Notes: a model not told the origin generated them from the sequence alone. Positions 1-7,138 are shown, counted from the stretch's first letter. The stretch is 9,854 bases of DNA from an uncultured Candidatus Melainabacteria bacterium (GCA_934693215.1 CAKUVB010000056.1:1-9854), one strand, 5' to 3'. Numbers and translations: made by a program.

Positions 1-115
1 ATACTTTGATTACAACTTAAATTTTGTACCAAAAACGAAATATTAAGAAAATTACATGGTTTTGTAAACTTTTAGAAAAAATGATGATTTTTAGAATTAA
101 GATAACTTAACATTC

Positions 116-144
116 TTGAAAAGTAATAATATGTAAGGTATTAT
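116..144 (+). promoter_or_regulatory. Probable sigma70-type promoter of the fliFGHI operon
   Basis: A -35 box TTGAAA (116-121) and a -10 box TATTAT (139-144) are separated by exactly 17 bases, each matching the consensus at five of six positions. Transcription would start near 150, giving a leader of about 35 nt that carries the GGGAGAGG at 163-170. No sigma54-type (GG/GC) or clear sigma28-type element was seen, so housekeeping transcription of the operon is inferred. Chance matches are common in DNA this AT-rich, so the call rests on the exact spacing and the position. Confidence 0.5.
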
Positions 145-146
145 TA
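124..146. repeat. 8-bp inverted repeat overlapping the fliF -10 box
   Basis: TAATAATA at 124-131 and TATTATTA at 139-146 are perfect reverse complements separated by 7 bases. The right arm contains the whole -10 hexamer and the left arm lies in the promoter spacer. This is the geometry of a repressor operator, but the arms are pure A/T and could arise by chance. Confidence 0.3.
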
Positions 147-185
147 TGTTAAGTATAAAATCGGGAGAGGATTAAATAAATACAA

Positions 186-1829
186 ATGAATTCAAGTTAT
201 TTTCAACTTCTATTTAATGATATGAAGAAATTGTGGAAGGGGCTTAATGTTCCTCAACGTTTTGGGCTTATTGTCCTATTGTTGGCAACTGTTATCCTTT
301 CAACAATATTTATTGTTAAATCTTTTGAACCTGACTTAACAGTTTTATATTCAGACCTAGCAGAATCTGATGTTGCAACAATTACAGAAAACCTTAAAAA
401 GAATGGTTATTCATACAAAATATCTGACGATAAAAAAACTATATTAGTCCCTGCTAGTCAAAAAGACGAAATGCGTTTATATGTTGCAGAAAACGATTTA
501 ATTCAAAACTCTAACCCCGGATTTGAATTATTAGATAATATGCAACTTGGTTCAACAGATTTTAAAAACAATTTAACAAAACAAAGAATATTTCAAGGGG
601 AATTAACTCGTTCTATTGAAAAAATGGAAGGAGTTAAAAGTGTAAGAGTACAGCTTGCACAACCTGAACGTTCTATATTTGAAGATAAAGACGAAATACC
701 ATCTGCATCTGTAATGTTGATACTTGATTCAGGTTATAAACTTAAAGCTTCTCAAGTAAAAGCTATAAAAAATCTTGTTGCTTATTCTGTACCAAGGTTA
801 ACTCCTGAAAAAGTTTTTATTACAGACCAATTTGGAAACAGTTTATCTGACGAAACTTCTAAAAACTCTAATGATATGGAATCTTTTAAATCAGGTGTAG
901 AAAAAGACACTGCAAAAAAAATTACAACAGTTTTAGAAGAAATCGTGGGACGTGGAAATGTATCAGTTCAAGTTAATGCTGATATAGATTTTAATTCTGC
1001 AAAAGCAACAATAGAAAGATATATACCTCTAGACGAAAAAGGTGAAGGGGTTTTAACAAGTACACAAAGCGAGATTGAAAATTACGAAAACCCTAATAAC
1101 AATCAAACTCAACAACAACCTCAAAATCCTAATGCCGGAGTTCCAAACAAAAACTTGAACTACGCAAAAGAAAAGAATTCAACAAGTTATAGTGTTTCGA
1201 AAGAAGTTAAACATATAGTATATGCTCCGGGTACAGTAAAAAGGTTAACAATTGCTGTTGCTGTAAATAAAATTTTAACAAAAGCAGAGAAAGATGAACT
1301 ACAAAACCTTGTATTATCTGCGGCTGGGGTAGATTATGATAGAGGTGATGTAATTACCGTATCAGGCTTGCAATTTGAAGCCATATCTGATGACAAGAAA
1401 AAACAAGAAGCTCTAGCGAAGAAAAACGCAAAAGATGCAATGTTTGATTATTTAGCAGTAAAACTTGGACCATCAATCGTAGTTTTAGTTCTTGGTTTAT
1501 TTGCTATAACACTATTAAAAAATCTTGTATCAAAAATTCCTCATTATGATGTTCAACAAAACATTTTAGAAGACCCAGAAGAAGATGAGGACCTAGCAAT
1601 AGGAGCTCCTGATGATGATGTTGATGATACACCGTTAAGACTTGATAAACTAAGTGGACTATTAGATTCAGGATATCCATCATTAAGCTTTGAATCTGAT
1701 GATACACAAGCTACTTTACAAGATATTGAAATATCAAAACAAGAACAAAGTATTAATACATTAAATGAAGCGATTTTAGCTGACCCTGAAGCCGCCGCAA
1801 AAGTATTAATGTCATACATAAAAGAATAA
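186..1829 (+). CDS. fliF: Flagellar MS-ring protein FliF
   Basis: FliF forms the inner-membrane MS ring, the base on which the rotor, rod and export gate assemble. The 547-residue product has the usual family length and layout. An N-terminal transmembrane helix lies at about residues 25-47, followed by a periplasmic region with the YscJ/FliF ring-building motifs (LYSDL, then a stretch around VRVQLAQPERS). A Gln/Asn/Pro-rich linker follows at about 302-322, a second transmembrane helix at about 427-448, and an acidic cytoplasmic tail. The tail ends in the helix ADPEAAAKVLMSYIKE, which is where FliF binds FliG; fliG is the next gene. The ATG at 186 is the first possible start after an in-frame stop at 177-179. 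The GGGAGAGG at 163-170 lies about 15 bases upstream, which is unusually far. It is the first gene of the operon, and fliE, often just upstream of fliF, is not seen here. Confidence 0.97.
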   Translation: MNSSYFQLLFNDMKKLWKGLNVPQRFGLIVLLLATVILSTIFIVKSFEPDLTVLYSDLAESDVATITENLKKNGYSYKISDDKKTILVPASQKDEMRLYVAENDLIQNSNPGFELLDNMQLGSTDFKNNLTKQRIFQGELTRSIEKMEGVKSVRVQLAQPERSIFEDKDEIPSASVMLILDSGYKLKASQVKAIKNLVAYSVPRLTPEKVFITDQFGNSLSDETSKNSNDMESFKSGVEKDTAKKITTVLEEIVGRGNVSVQVNADIDFNSAKATIERYIPLDEKGEGVLTSTQSEIENYENPNNNQTQQQPQNPNAGVPNKNLNYAKEKNSTSYSVSKEVKHIVYAPGTVKRLTIAVAVNKILTKAEKDELQNLVLSAAGVDYDRGDVITVSGLQFEAISDDKKKQEALAKKNAKDAMFDYLAVKLGPSIVVLVLGLFAITLLKNLVSKIPHYDVQQNILEDPEEDEDLAIGAPDDDVDDTPLRLDKLSGLLDSGYPSLSFESDDTQATLQDIEISKQEQSINTLNEAILADPEAAAKVLMSYIKE

Positions 1830-1847
1830 AAAAGGAAGTATATAACA

Positions 1848-2942
1848 ATGGCACAAGATAATTCTGTACCAGCACAACAAAACGAACGTAATGCTAAAGG
1901 AGGACAACAACCTAAACCTAAAGATACAGGTTCTAAACAGTTGCTACGTCCTTCTCAAAAAGTTGCAGCTTTATTAATTTTATTAGGTGCAGAAACAGCA
2001 ACAGAAGTATTAAAACATATTACTGATCCTAACATTTTGGAGCAAATAACTTTAGATATTGCCAATTTGAATAAAGTTCCAGATGATGAATTGACAGTTT
2101 TACTAGAAGAATTTAGAACCGTATTCAAAGCTAGTAATCTAATCGCAACAGGTGGTACAGAATATGCTAAAAAACTGTTGGCAAATGCTTATGGTGCAGA
2201 TGAAGCAACAGAAATGATGGATAAATTGGGTTCAATGATTAATACGAATCCATTTTACTTTTTGAATGATGTTGACCCGGGACAATTTGCAACAACATTT
2301 TCAGGAGAAAATCCTCAACTTTTAGCTCTTATAATGGCTTATTTAAAACCTGCATTATCGGCTCAAATTCTTGCTGCATTACCTAATAAAGTACAGAAAC
2401 AAGTTTCTATGAAAATTGCAGAAATGAACACAACAAACCCTGAAATTTTATCAGAAATTGAAGATGTTGTAGAGAAAAAATTCTCAACATTTGTTGTTCA
2501 CGATTTTTCAAAAGCTGGTGGTGTAGAATACTTAGCAAGTATTATGAACCATTGTGATAGATTTACTGAAAAGAATATTATGGAATTCTTAGAGGCTAAA
2601 GATTCAATTCTTGCTCAGAGTGTACGTGATTTAATGTTTGTATTTGAAGATATTATCATTCTTGATGATAGAGCGATTCAAAGAGTATTACGAGAAGTTG
2701 ATTCTAGAGAGCTTGCTCTTTCTATGAAAGGTACAAAAGAAGAAATTCGAGAAAAAATATTTAGAAACATGTCAGAAAGAGCTCAGGCAATGTTACAAGA
2801 AGATATTGAATACTTAGGACCTGTTAGAGCAAGAGAAGTTCAAGATGCTCAATCTAAGATTGTTGCAACAATAAGAGCATTAGAATTATCCGGTGAAATT
2901 ACTATTTCTAGAGGCAATGCAGAGGACGAATTAATTGAGTAG
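1848..2942 (+). CDS. fliG: Flagellar motor switch protein FliG
   Basis: FliG sits on the cytoplasmic face of the MS ring, binds FliM, and transmits torque from the stator. At 364 residues it is some 30 longer than most FliG proteins because of a polar Gln/Lys/Pro-rich N-terminal extension (about residues 1-33). The armadillo-like N-terminal domain starts near LRPSQKVAALLILLG. The middle-domain EHPQ motif appears as ENPQ at 154-157. The C-terminal torque helix region (from about LMFVFEDIIILDDRAIQ) is well conserved. Aligning by eye to E. coli K264, R281, D288, D289 and R297 gives K294, R311, E318, D319 and R327, so all charges are kept, with Glu for Asp at 288. AAAGGAAG at 1831-1838 is well placed for the ATG. 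fliG follows fliF after 18 bases and overlaps fliH by 8 bases. Confidence 0.97.
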   Translation: MAQDNSVPAQQNERNAKGGQQPKPKDTGSKQLLRPSQKVAALLILLGAETATEVLKHITDPNILEQITLDIANLNKVPDDELTVLLEEFRTVFKASNLIATGGTEYAKKLLANAYGADEATEMMDKLGSMINTNPFYFLNDVDPGQFATTFSGENPQLLALIMAYLKPALSAQILAALPNKVQKQVSMKIAEMNTTNPEILSEIEDVVEKKFSTFVVHDFSKAGGVEYLASIMNHCDRFTEKNIMEFLEAKDSILAQSVRDLMFVFEDIIILDDRAIQRVLREVDSRELALSMKGTKEEIREKIFRNMSERAQAMLQEDIEYLGPVRAREVQDAQSKIVATIRALELSGEITISRGNAEDELIE

Positions 2943-3750
2943 AATTACGAACAAAAACGTAAAAATCGGTGATAATTATGTTCTTCCATTAAAGCAAAAA
3001 TCAATCAGCAAATATGAAGCGAAGGTTGAATCTTTGTTAAATGATGTTGAGGAAGAAAAAAAGCGTTTGTTAGAGCAAGCTGAACTTGATGCTCAAAACA
3101 TTCGAACTCGTGCTGAATTATCAGTAAGTAGTGCTGATTCAAAGGCTGAAGAAATAATAAATAATGCTAAAGAAGAAGCTCTCAGAATAATAAAACAAGC
3201 TGAAGAAGAACAAGAACAAATAAAATCTGAAACTGAGAATATAAAAAAACAAGCTTATGATGAAGGTTTCAATCAGGGACATACCGATGGTATGGAAAAG
3301 TTTAAAACAGATGCTGCAGAAGCTTTAAAATCTCTAGATACTTTAGCGGCATCATCTTTTGAAATAAAACATAATATTGTAAAATCTGCTGATATGGATA
3401 TTGTAGAACTTGTTATTGCAATAGCCAGAAAAATAACCTCAAGAGCTTTTGATGAAGAAATGCTAAAGGAAATTACTTTGTCTGCAATTTCTCAACTAAA
3501 AAATAGAGAAGAAATTTCAATTATAGTCAGCCCGAAATTGGTTGAAAACATTATTAAACTTTCAGAAGAATTTAAACAAGAATTACCACAAATAAAAAAT
3601 ATAAAAATAATAGAGGACTCTGCATTATCTACTGATGGAACAATTATAGAAACCCCATTATCAAGAGTTGATAGCAGAGTATCTTCTCAGATTGATGAAA
3701 TTGCGGCAAGGCTAATAAATGGTGTAACAGATGACCTTCGACAAGAATAA
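2935..3750 (+). CDS. fliH: Flagellar export ATPase regulator FliH (TTG start)
   Basis: FliH binds and restrains the ATPase FliI and links it to the C-ring and export gate in the cytoplasm. This 271-residue product is identified by architecture and position between fliG and fliI. A long charged coiled coil, rich in Glu, Lys and Ala, runs from about residue 28 to 106. Glycines spaced GxxxGxxxG follow at 111, 115 and 119, a FliH hallmark. A C-terminal domain resembling the V-ATPase E subunit lies at about 145-262. The start is a TTG overlapping the last 8 bases of fliG, supported by AGAGGA at 2921-2926 (8-base spacing). The first in-frame ATG is only at codon 120, inside the conserved glycine region, so the TTG is needed. 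The gene overlaps fliI by 20 bases. Confidence 0.9.
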   Translation: MSRITNKNVKIGDNYVLPLKQKSISKYEAKVESLLNDVEEEKKRLLEQAELDAQNIRTRAELSVSSADSKAEEIINNAKEEALRIIKQAEEEQEQIKSETENIKKQAYDEGFNQGHTDGMEKFKTDAAEALKSLDTLAASSFEIKHNIVKSADMDIVELVIAIARKITSRAFDEEMLKEITLSAISQLKNREEISIIVSPKLVENIIKLSEEFKQELPQIKNIKIIEDSALSTDGTIIETPLSRVDSRVSSQIDEIAARLINGVTDDLRQE

Positions 3751-5038
3751 ATGCCTGAATATTATAAATAATACTAATTCAATAAAAGAAATTGGAAAAA
3801 TAACAGAAATCATAGGTTTAATAATAGAAGCTGATGGTCCAAAATCTTCTATTGGAGATTTGTGCTATATATACAATTCTCACGATTCAAAACCTGTATG
3901 GGCAGAGGTTGTAGGGTTTAAAGAAAACAGAATTCTTCTTATGCCGTTAGGTTCTATGGAAGGTATCCAACCAGGTGCAATAGTTGTAAATACTGGTTCT
4001 TCCTTACGAGTTTCAGTTGGTGAGCAACTTTTAGGTCGAGTTCTTGATGGACTAGGCAATCCAATAGACACACTTGGACCTATTAATTGTTTTGATACAC
4101 GTTCAATTTATGCAGAAGCGATAAATCCATTAAAAAGAAAGCGTATTGATGAGGCTCTTTCTCTAGGTTTAAAATCTGTTGACGGCTTTATAACAGTAGG
4201 AAAAGGTCAACGTCTGGGTATATTTGCAGGTTCAGGTGTTGGTAAAAGTACAACAATAGGTATGATTGCAAAAAACACGACTGCTGATTTGAATGTTATA
4301 GCATTAATTGGGGAACGTGGACGTGAGGTAAGAGAATTTATAGAAGAAATTTTAGGTCCTGAAGGTATGAAACGCTCTATTGTTGTTGCTGCGACTTCTG
4401 AACAACCTTCTCTTGTAAAAATAAAAGCAGCTTTTGTTGCAACTACGATTGCAGAATATTTTAGAGATAAGGGTAAAGACGTACTATTTATGCTTGATAG
4501 TGTAACACGTATTGCAATGGCTCAAAGAGAAGTCGGACTTGCAGTGGGCGAGCCTCCTGCGACACGAGGTTATACACCTTCTGTTTTTGCAATGATGCCA
4601 AAATTAATGGAAAGAGTTGGGAATAACGATAAAGGTACAATTACGGGATTGTATACAGTTCTTGTAGAAGGTGATGATTTTAACGAACCAATTTCTGATA
4701 CTGCAAGAAGTATCCTTGACGGTCACATTATGTTATCAAGGGATTTAGCACATCGAAACCATTATCCTGCAGTCGATGTGTTACAATCATTGAGTAGGGT
4801 CATGCCGGATATTACAACACCTGAACATAGAGCAGCAGCCGGCAAAATAAGAAATCTTTTAGCAGTTTATAAAAAGAACGAAGATTTGATTAATATTGGG
4901 GCTTATGTTAAAGGCTCAGACCCAGCCTGTGATGAAGCTATTGCAAAAATGGACAAAATTAACGAATTCTTATGCCAAACAACAGATTACAAATCAGATT
5001 ATGAAACAACAATCCAAGAGCTTATGGCGTTAGTATAA
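3731..5038 (+). CDS. fliI: Flagellar type III export ATPase FliI
   Basis: FliI is the F1-beta-like ATPase of the flagellar type III export apparatus. It hydrolyses ATP at the cytoplasmic face of the export gate and helps deliver substrate-chaperone complexes. The product has 435 residues, close to the family norm. The N-terminal beta-barrel domain spans about residues 20-90. The Walker A loop GSGVGKST is at 167-174, the catalytic-Glu segment GERGREVREFIE begins at 194 (catalytic Glu 195), and the Walker B segment LFMLD ends at Asp 256, followed by SVTR. The downstream GYTPSVFAMMPKLMER and the DGHIMLSRDLA segment are typical of FliI and its relatives. Because the neighbours are flagellar, FliI is preferred over a virulence-secretion SctN or an F1 subunit. 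The ATG at 3731 is the first start after an in-frame stop at 3725-3727. It has no good ribosome binding site, so coupling to fliH is likely. It is the last gene of the operon, and fliJ is absent. Confidence 0.97.
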   Translation: MTFDKNKCLNIINNTNSIKEIGKITEIIGLIIEADGPKSSIGDLCYIYNSHDSKPVWAEVVGFKENRILLMPLGSMEGIQPGAIVVNTGSSLRVSVGEQLLGRVLDGLGNPIDTLGPINCFDTRSIYAEAINPLKRKRIDEALSLGLKSVDGFITVGKGQRLGIFAGSGVGKSTTIGMIAKNTTADLNVIALIGERGREVREFIEEILGPEGMKRSIVVAATSEQPSLVKIKAAFVATTIAEYFRDKGKDVLFMLDSVTRIAMAQREVGLAVGEPPATRGYTPSVFAMMPKLMERVGNNDKGTITGLYTVLVEGDDFNEPISDTARSILDGHIMLSRDLAHRNHYPAVDVLQSLSRVMPDITTPEHRAAAGKIRNLLAVYKKNEDLINIGAYVKGSDPACDEAIAKMDKINEFLCQTTDYKSDYETTIQELMALV

Positions 5039-5075
5039 TAGATAAGTTTAATAAAATTAAAGTTATCTATTTTTC
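5037..5075 (+). terminator. Hairpin terminator shared by the convergent fliI and minus-strand genes
   Basis: Bases 5037-5045 pair with 5063-5071 (9 bp), one G/G mismatch follows, and 5047-5052 pair with 5056-5061 (6 bp) around an AAA loop. A run of T continues to 5074. The stem starts inside the fliI stop codon, and its right arm includes the stop codon of the minus-strand small gene (5063-5065). The T tract makes it a Rho-independent terminator for the flagellar operon. It may also end the opposing transcript, although the minus-strand U tract would be poor. The stem is AT-rich and so of only moderate stability. Confidence 0.75.
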
Positions 5076-5260
5076 AAAATGCTTTTTGCTAAACTAATAG
5101 TATTTAGTTCATTTTTCATATTAGGAAAAGCCTTTTTTAGCAATTCAATAAGAGCAGCTTCTTTAATTTCAAATTTTAAATCAAATTTATTTCTAGATTT
5201 TGCAAGTTGGGCTGCTGTTGTAAACATATTTTGTAGTTCTAAAGCATCTTTATCTGTCAT
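5063..5260 (-). CDS. Small unknown protein paired with the zeta-like ATPase
   Basis: A 65-residue, mostly helical, charged protein that I do not recognise. No signal peptide, membrane segment, cysteine or zinc motif is visible. The N-terminal part is acidic to amphipathic and the C-terminal half is Lys-rich, with helices around KEAALIELLKKAF. The gene looks real: an AAGGGG ribosome binding site lies 8 bases before its ATG, it overlaps the 3' end of the zeta-like gene by 11 bases, and its stop lies in the terminator stem. Being translated together with a zeta/COG4185-type kinase suggests a partner or antitoxin. That is inference from position only, and the toxin-first order is the reverse of classical epsilon-zeta modules. 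Confidence 0.7.
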   Translation of the reverse strand: MTDKDALELQNMFTTAAQLAKSRNKFDLKFEIKEAALIELLKKAFPNMKNELNTISLAKSILKNR

Positions 5261-5855
5261 TTATTTTTCCCCTTGCAGTATTTAGAATATCATAAAAGTT
5301 TTCTTGTATATCATTATTAATAATGCTAAATTCATCTTTTACACCAAAGGATACAATAATTGGTGCATATTCATATCCATTATAAAACATTGTCCATTCA
5401 TCTACAATACATCTATATTTGTTCCAAAACTTATCGATACTTTTGTAATACCTTCTAATAATATCTTCTTCCGGAACATTATGTCCACCATTTCTGACTC
5501 TATTTTTTACACGCTCTATACACTTTGTACAATTTGCTAAAAAAGAATAAATTAGAATTATTTTATAATTTTGCGATTTTGCTTTTTTTATAATTTTTAT
5601 TATATTATTACCTGACAATGTAGATTCAATAGCGAAAGAAATATTCTTTTTGAAAAAAGAATCTAATCTTGCAAAATAAAGTTTTCCTGCTGAAATAGGA
5701 ACACTATTAATAGCATTAGGACAAATTTCTTTTGCTATATCATCTGCATTAAGAAATTCTAAATTTTTTTCTTTCAAAAGGATTTCAGCTAGAGTACTTT
5801 TTCCACTACCATTAGCTCCAGCAATAATATATAAAACTTTTAAATTATTTTTCAT
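5250..5855 (-). CDS. Zeta-toxin family / COG4185-like P-loop kinase
   Basis: A 201-residue cytoplasmic P-loop protein. The Walker A motif GANGSGKST is at residues 13-21, followed by FLNADDIA with Asp 38-39, then ESTLSG at 77-82. An arginine-rich lid, RVKNRVRNGGHNVPEEDI, begins at 115. This order and wording match the stand-alone zeta-toxin-like family (COG4185, often labelled predicted ABC-type ATPase). Zeta toxins phosphorylate UDP-N-acetylglucosamine and block cell-wall synthesis. Members of this shorter family are mostly untested, so the substrate is unknown here. The ATG at 5855 has no clear ribosome binding site, and a promoter-like pair sits so close that the mRNA may be nearly leaderless. 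It overlaps the following 65-residue gene by 11 bases. It lies where fliJ or other flagellar genes could be expected, so it may have been inserted. Confidence 0.88.
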   Translation of the reverse strand: MKNNLKVLYIIAGANGSGKSTLAEILLKEKNLEFLNADDIAKEICPNAINSVPISAGKLYFARLDSFFKKNISFAIESTLSGNNIIKIIKKAKSQNYKIILIYSFLANCTKCIERVKNRVRNGGHNVPEEDIIRRYYKSIDKFWNKYRCIVDEWTMFYNGYEYAPIIVSFGVKDEFSIINNDIQENFYDILNTARGKINDR

Positions 5856-5866
5856 AGTTTCATAGT

Positions 5867-5896
5867 ATCATAAATTTTAAAAGAGTAGTATGTAAA
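5867..5896 (-). promoter_or_regulatory. Possible promoter of the zeta-like gene
   Basis: Reading the minus strand, TTTACA (5891-5896) and TATGAT (5867-5872) each match the consensus at five of six positions and are 18 bases apart. Initiation would fall around 5860, only about five bases before the ATG at 5855. That would explain the missing ribosome binding site. Cotranscription from the upstream redox operon, only 51 bases away with no terminator seen between, is the alternative. Confidence 0.4.
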
Positions 5897-5906
5897 TGTA
5901 ATCTCT

Positions 5907-6620
5907 TTACCCCAAAAACGGGATAAAAATTTTGTAATAAAGAATCAAAGATGCTAGAACTAAAACCCAACCACTAATTTTGAGTAACAATTCTGAGAAT
6001 TCTGCAACTTTGCCAAATTGTTTAATAATAGACGTGAACATTCCTGCAACAACAAGAATAATACCTTGTCCTAATGAGAATAAAAACAACATTAGGGTTG
6101 CGAGTATAATATTGCTGGATACAGAGGCTAAACTCATTATCCCTGCAAGAATTGGAGTTGAACAAGGAGTTCCTGCAAGTGCAAAAGTTGCACCTAAAAG
6201 CATTGGATATAAAAATATGCTATTACCTTTTGATTGCGGAATTTTATTTATCAAAGCCGGAATAGGGATTTCAAGCCAGCCTATCAAGTTTAACCCCATA
6301 ATCATTAGAATAGCAGAAATAACAAGCAAAAAATAATTCCCTGCAAGAGAAATAAAAACTCTACCTGTTAAAGCACAAACTATTCCTATAATTGTAAAAA
6401 TTATAGCCGACCCAAATATAAAGGAAAGAAGTTGAACAATAGTTTTAGAAACATTTTGTTCTGCATAACCTCCAATATAGCCAATAACAATGGGTAACAT
6501 CGCAAGTGAACAAGGCGAAATAGAGGCTACTATACCACCGAAGAACGAAGCTAATAGTAAGATAACTTGTGCATTACCGGCATGTAGGCTTGTTGTAAAA
6601 ATATTGTATAAACTATTCAT
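5907..6620 (-). CDS. CcdA/DsbD-beta-like membrane thiol electron carrier
   Basis: A 237-residue integral membrane protein with about six hydrophobic helices (roughly 19-41, 58-83, 90-112, 133-156, 166-190 and 212-234). It belongs to the cytochrome c biogenesis/DsbD membrane-domain family. These proteins carry electrons from cytoplasmic thioredoxin across the inner membrane through one cysteine pair. The two expected cysteines are visible: Cys37 in the first helix (SISPCSLAMLP) and Cys153 in the fourth (AGTPCSTPIL), each next to the conserved proline. An AAAAAGG ribosome binding site lies 7 bases before the ATG. The gene overlaps the thioredoxin-like gene by 8 bases, so the pair is coupled and that protein is the likely electron acceptor. 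No cytochrome c maturation gene is nearby, so the name ccdA is not assigned firmly. Confidence 0.9.
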   Translation of the reverse strand: MNSLYNIFTTSLHAGNAQVILLLASFFGGIVASISPCSLAMLPIVIGYIGGYAEQNVSKTIVQLLSFIFGSAIIFTIIGIVCALTGRVFISLAGNYFLLVISAILMIMGLNLIGWLEIPIPALINKIPQSKGNSIFLYPMLLGATFALAGTPCSTPILAGIMSLASVSSNIILATLMLFLFSLGQGIILVVAGMFTSIIKQFGKVAEFSELLLKISGWVLVLASLILYYKIFIPFLG

Positions 6621-7005
6621 TTAATAACCTTTTTAAATATTGTTCAAACTCATTATTAGACATAGCACCTTCGATTTTTGCCATTGTTTGACCGTTTGAT
6701 TTTTTGAATATAATTGTTGGCACTAATGTAACTTTGTATTGCTTAATTAATTCTAGATTATATTTTGTTTGTTTTTGAACAGGAATATTTATAAGTTCTA
6801 TTTTTCCTGAATATTTTGGATAAACTTGATTAACTGTTTTTTCCATTTTTTGACATTCACTACACATATCAGAAGAAAATTTTATTATTTTAGGTCGTGT
6901 AGAGTTTACCTTATTAGCTAATACTGACTGTGTTTTATCGAGATAGTAATAAAAACATATAGGTAAAATTAAAATAGCAAGTATTATCAAAACATTTTTG
7001 TTCAT
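6613..7005 (-). CDS. Membrane-anchored thioredoxin-fold protein with CSEC active site
   Basis: A 130-residue protein. It has a hydrophobic N-terminal segment at about residues 4-22, which acts as a signal anchor or uncleaved signal, so the rest should lie outside the inner membrane. A thioredoxin-like domain follows, with the redox motif CSEC at 48-51 and the cis-proline in TLVPTI (Pro 96). The domain is short and the active site lacks the Trp-Cys-Gly-Pro-Cys of ordinary thioredoxin. The first gene of the pair, it has a strong AAAAGGAG ribosome binding site 7 bases before the ATG and overlaps the CcdA-like gene by 8 bases. It probably receives electrons from that membrane carrier and reduces disulfides in extracytoplasmic proteins. 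Its final target cannot be read from the sequence. Confidence 0.88.
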   Translation of the reverse strand: MNKNVLIILAILILPICFYYYLDKTQSVLANKVNSTRPKIIKFSSDMCSECQKMEKTVNQVYPKYSGKIELINIPVQKQTKYNLELIKQYKVTLVPTIIFKKSNGQTMAKIEGAMSNNEFEQYLKRLLNE

Positions 7006-7138
7006 ATAAAATCTCCTTTTGTTTTGTAAGTTTAGTATTGATATTAGAAAAATAACATATCTATTAGAATATACTTATAGGATAATAATAAATGTTACAA
7101 AAAGGCAATATTTTTTTCAATAAACACTTTATATAAAT
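7006..7138. promoter_or_regulatory. Divergent intergenic region between the redox pair and the 232-residue gene
   Basis: This 133-base gap separates genes pointing outward, so it should hold promoters for both. For the minus-strand redox operon, TTGAAA (plus coordinates 7115-7120) and TAACAT (7092-7097), 17 bases apart, are a weak candidate giving a leader of roughly 80 nt. On the plus strand, TTGATA (7038-7043) with TATTAG (7062-7067) at 18 bases is weaker still. The direct repeat TATTAGAA occurs at 7042-7049 and 7062-7069. No ribosome binding site precedes 7139 at a useful distance. Confidence 0.4.

Noticed and set aside
1080..1160. CAA/AAC-rich stretch as a possible tandem repeat
   Set aside because: It encodes the Gln/Asn/Pro linker that FliF proteins commonly have in this position and is not a regular repeat.
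1504..1819. Minus-strand open frames inside fliF
   Set aside because: They lie fully within the clearly conserved fliF gene, have low-complexity His/Leu or Ser-rich products and no ribosome binding sites.
5079..5540. Plus-strand open frames opposite the zeta-like module
   Set aside because: They are antisense shadows: Phe/Ile/Cys-rich peptides with no motif, while the minus strand carries clear P-loop motifs and a ribosome binding site.
5980..6336. 118-codon plus-strand frame opposite the CcdA-like gene
   Set aside because: It mirrors the membrane protein in another frame. The minus-strand product has conserved cysteine motifs and coupled translation.
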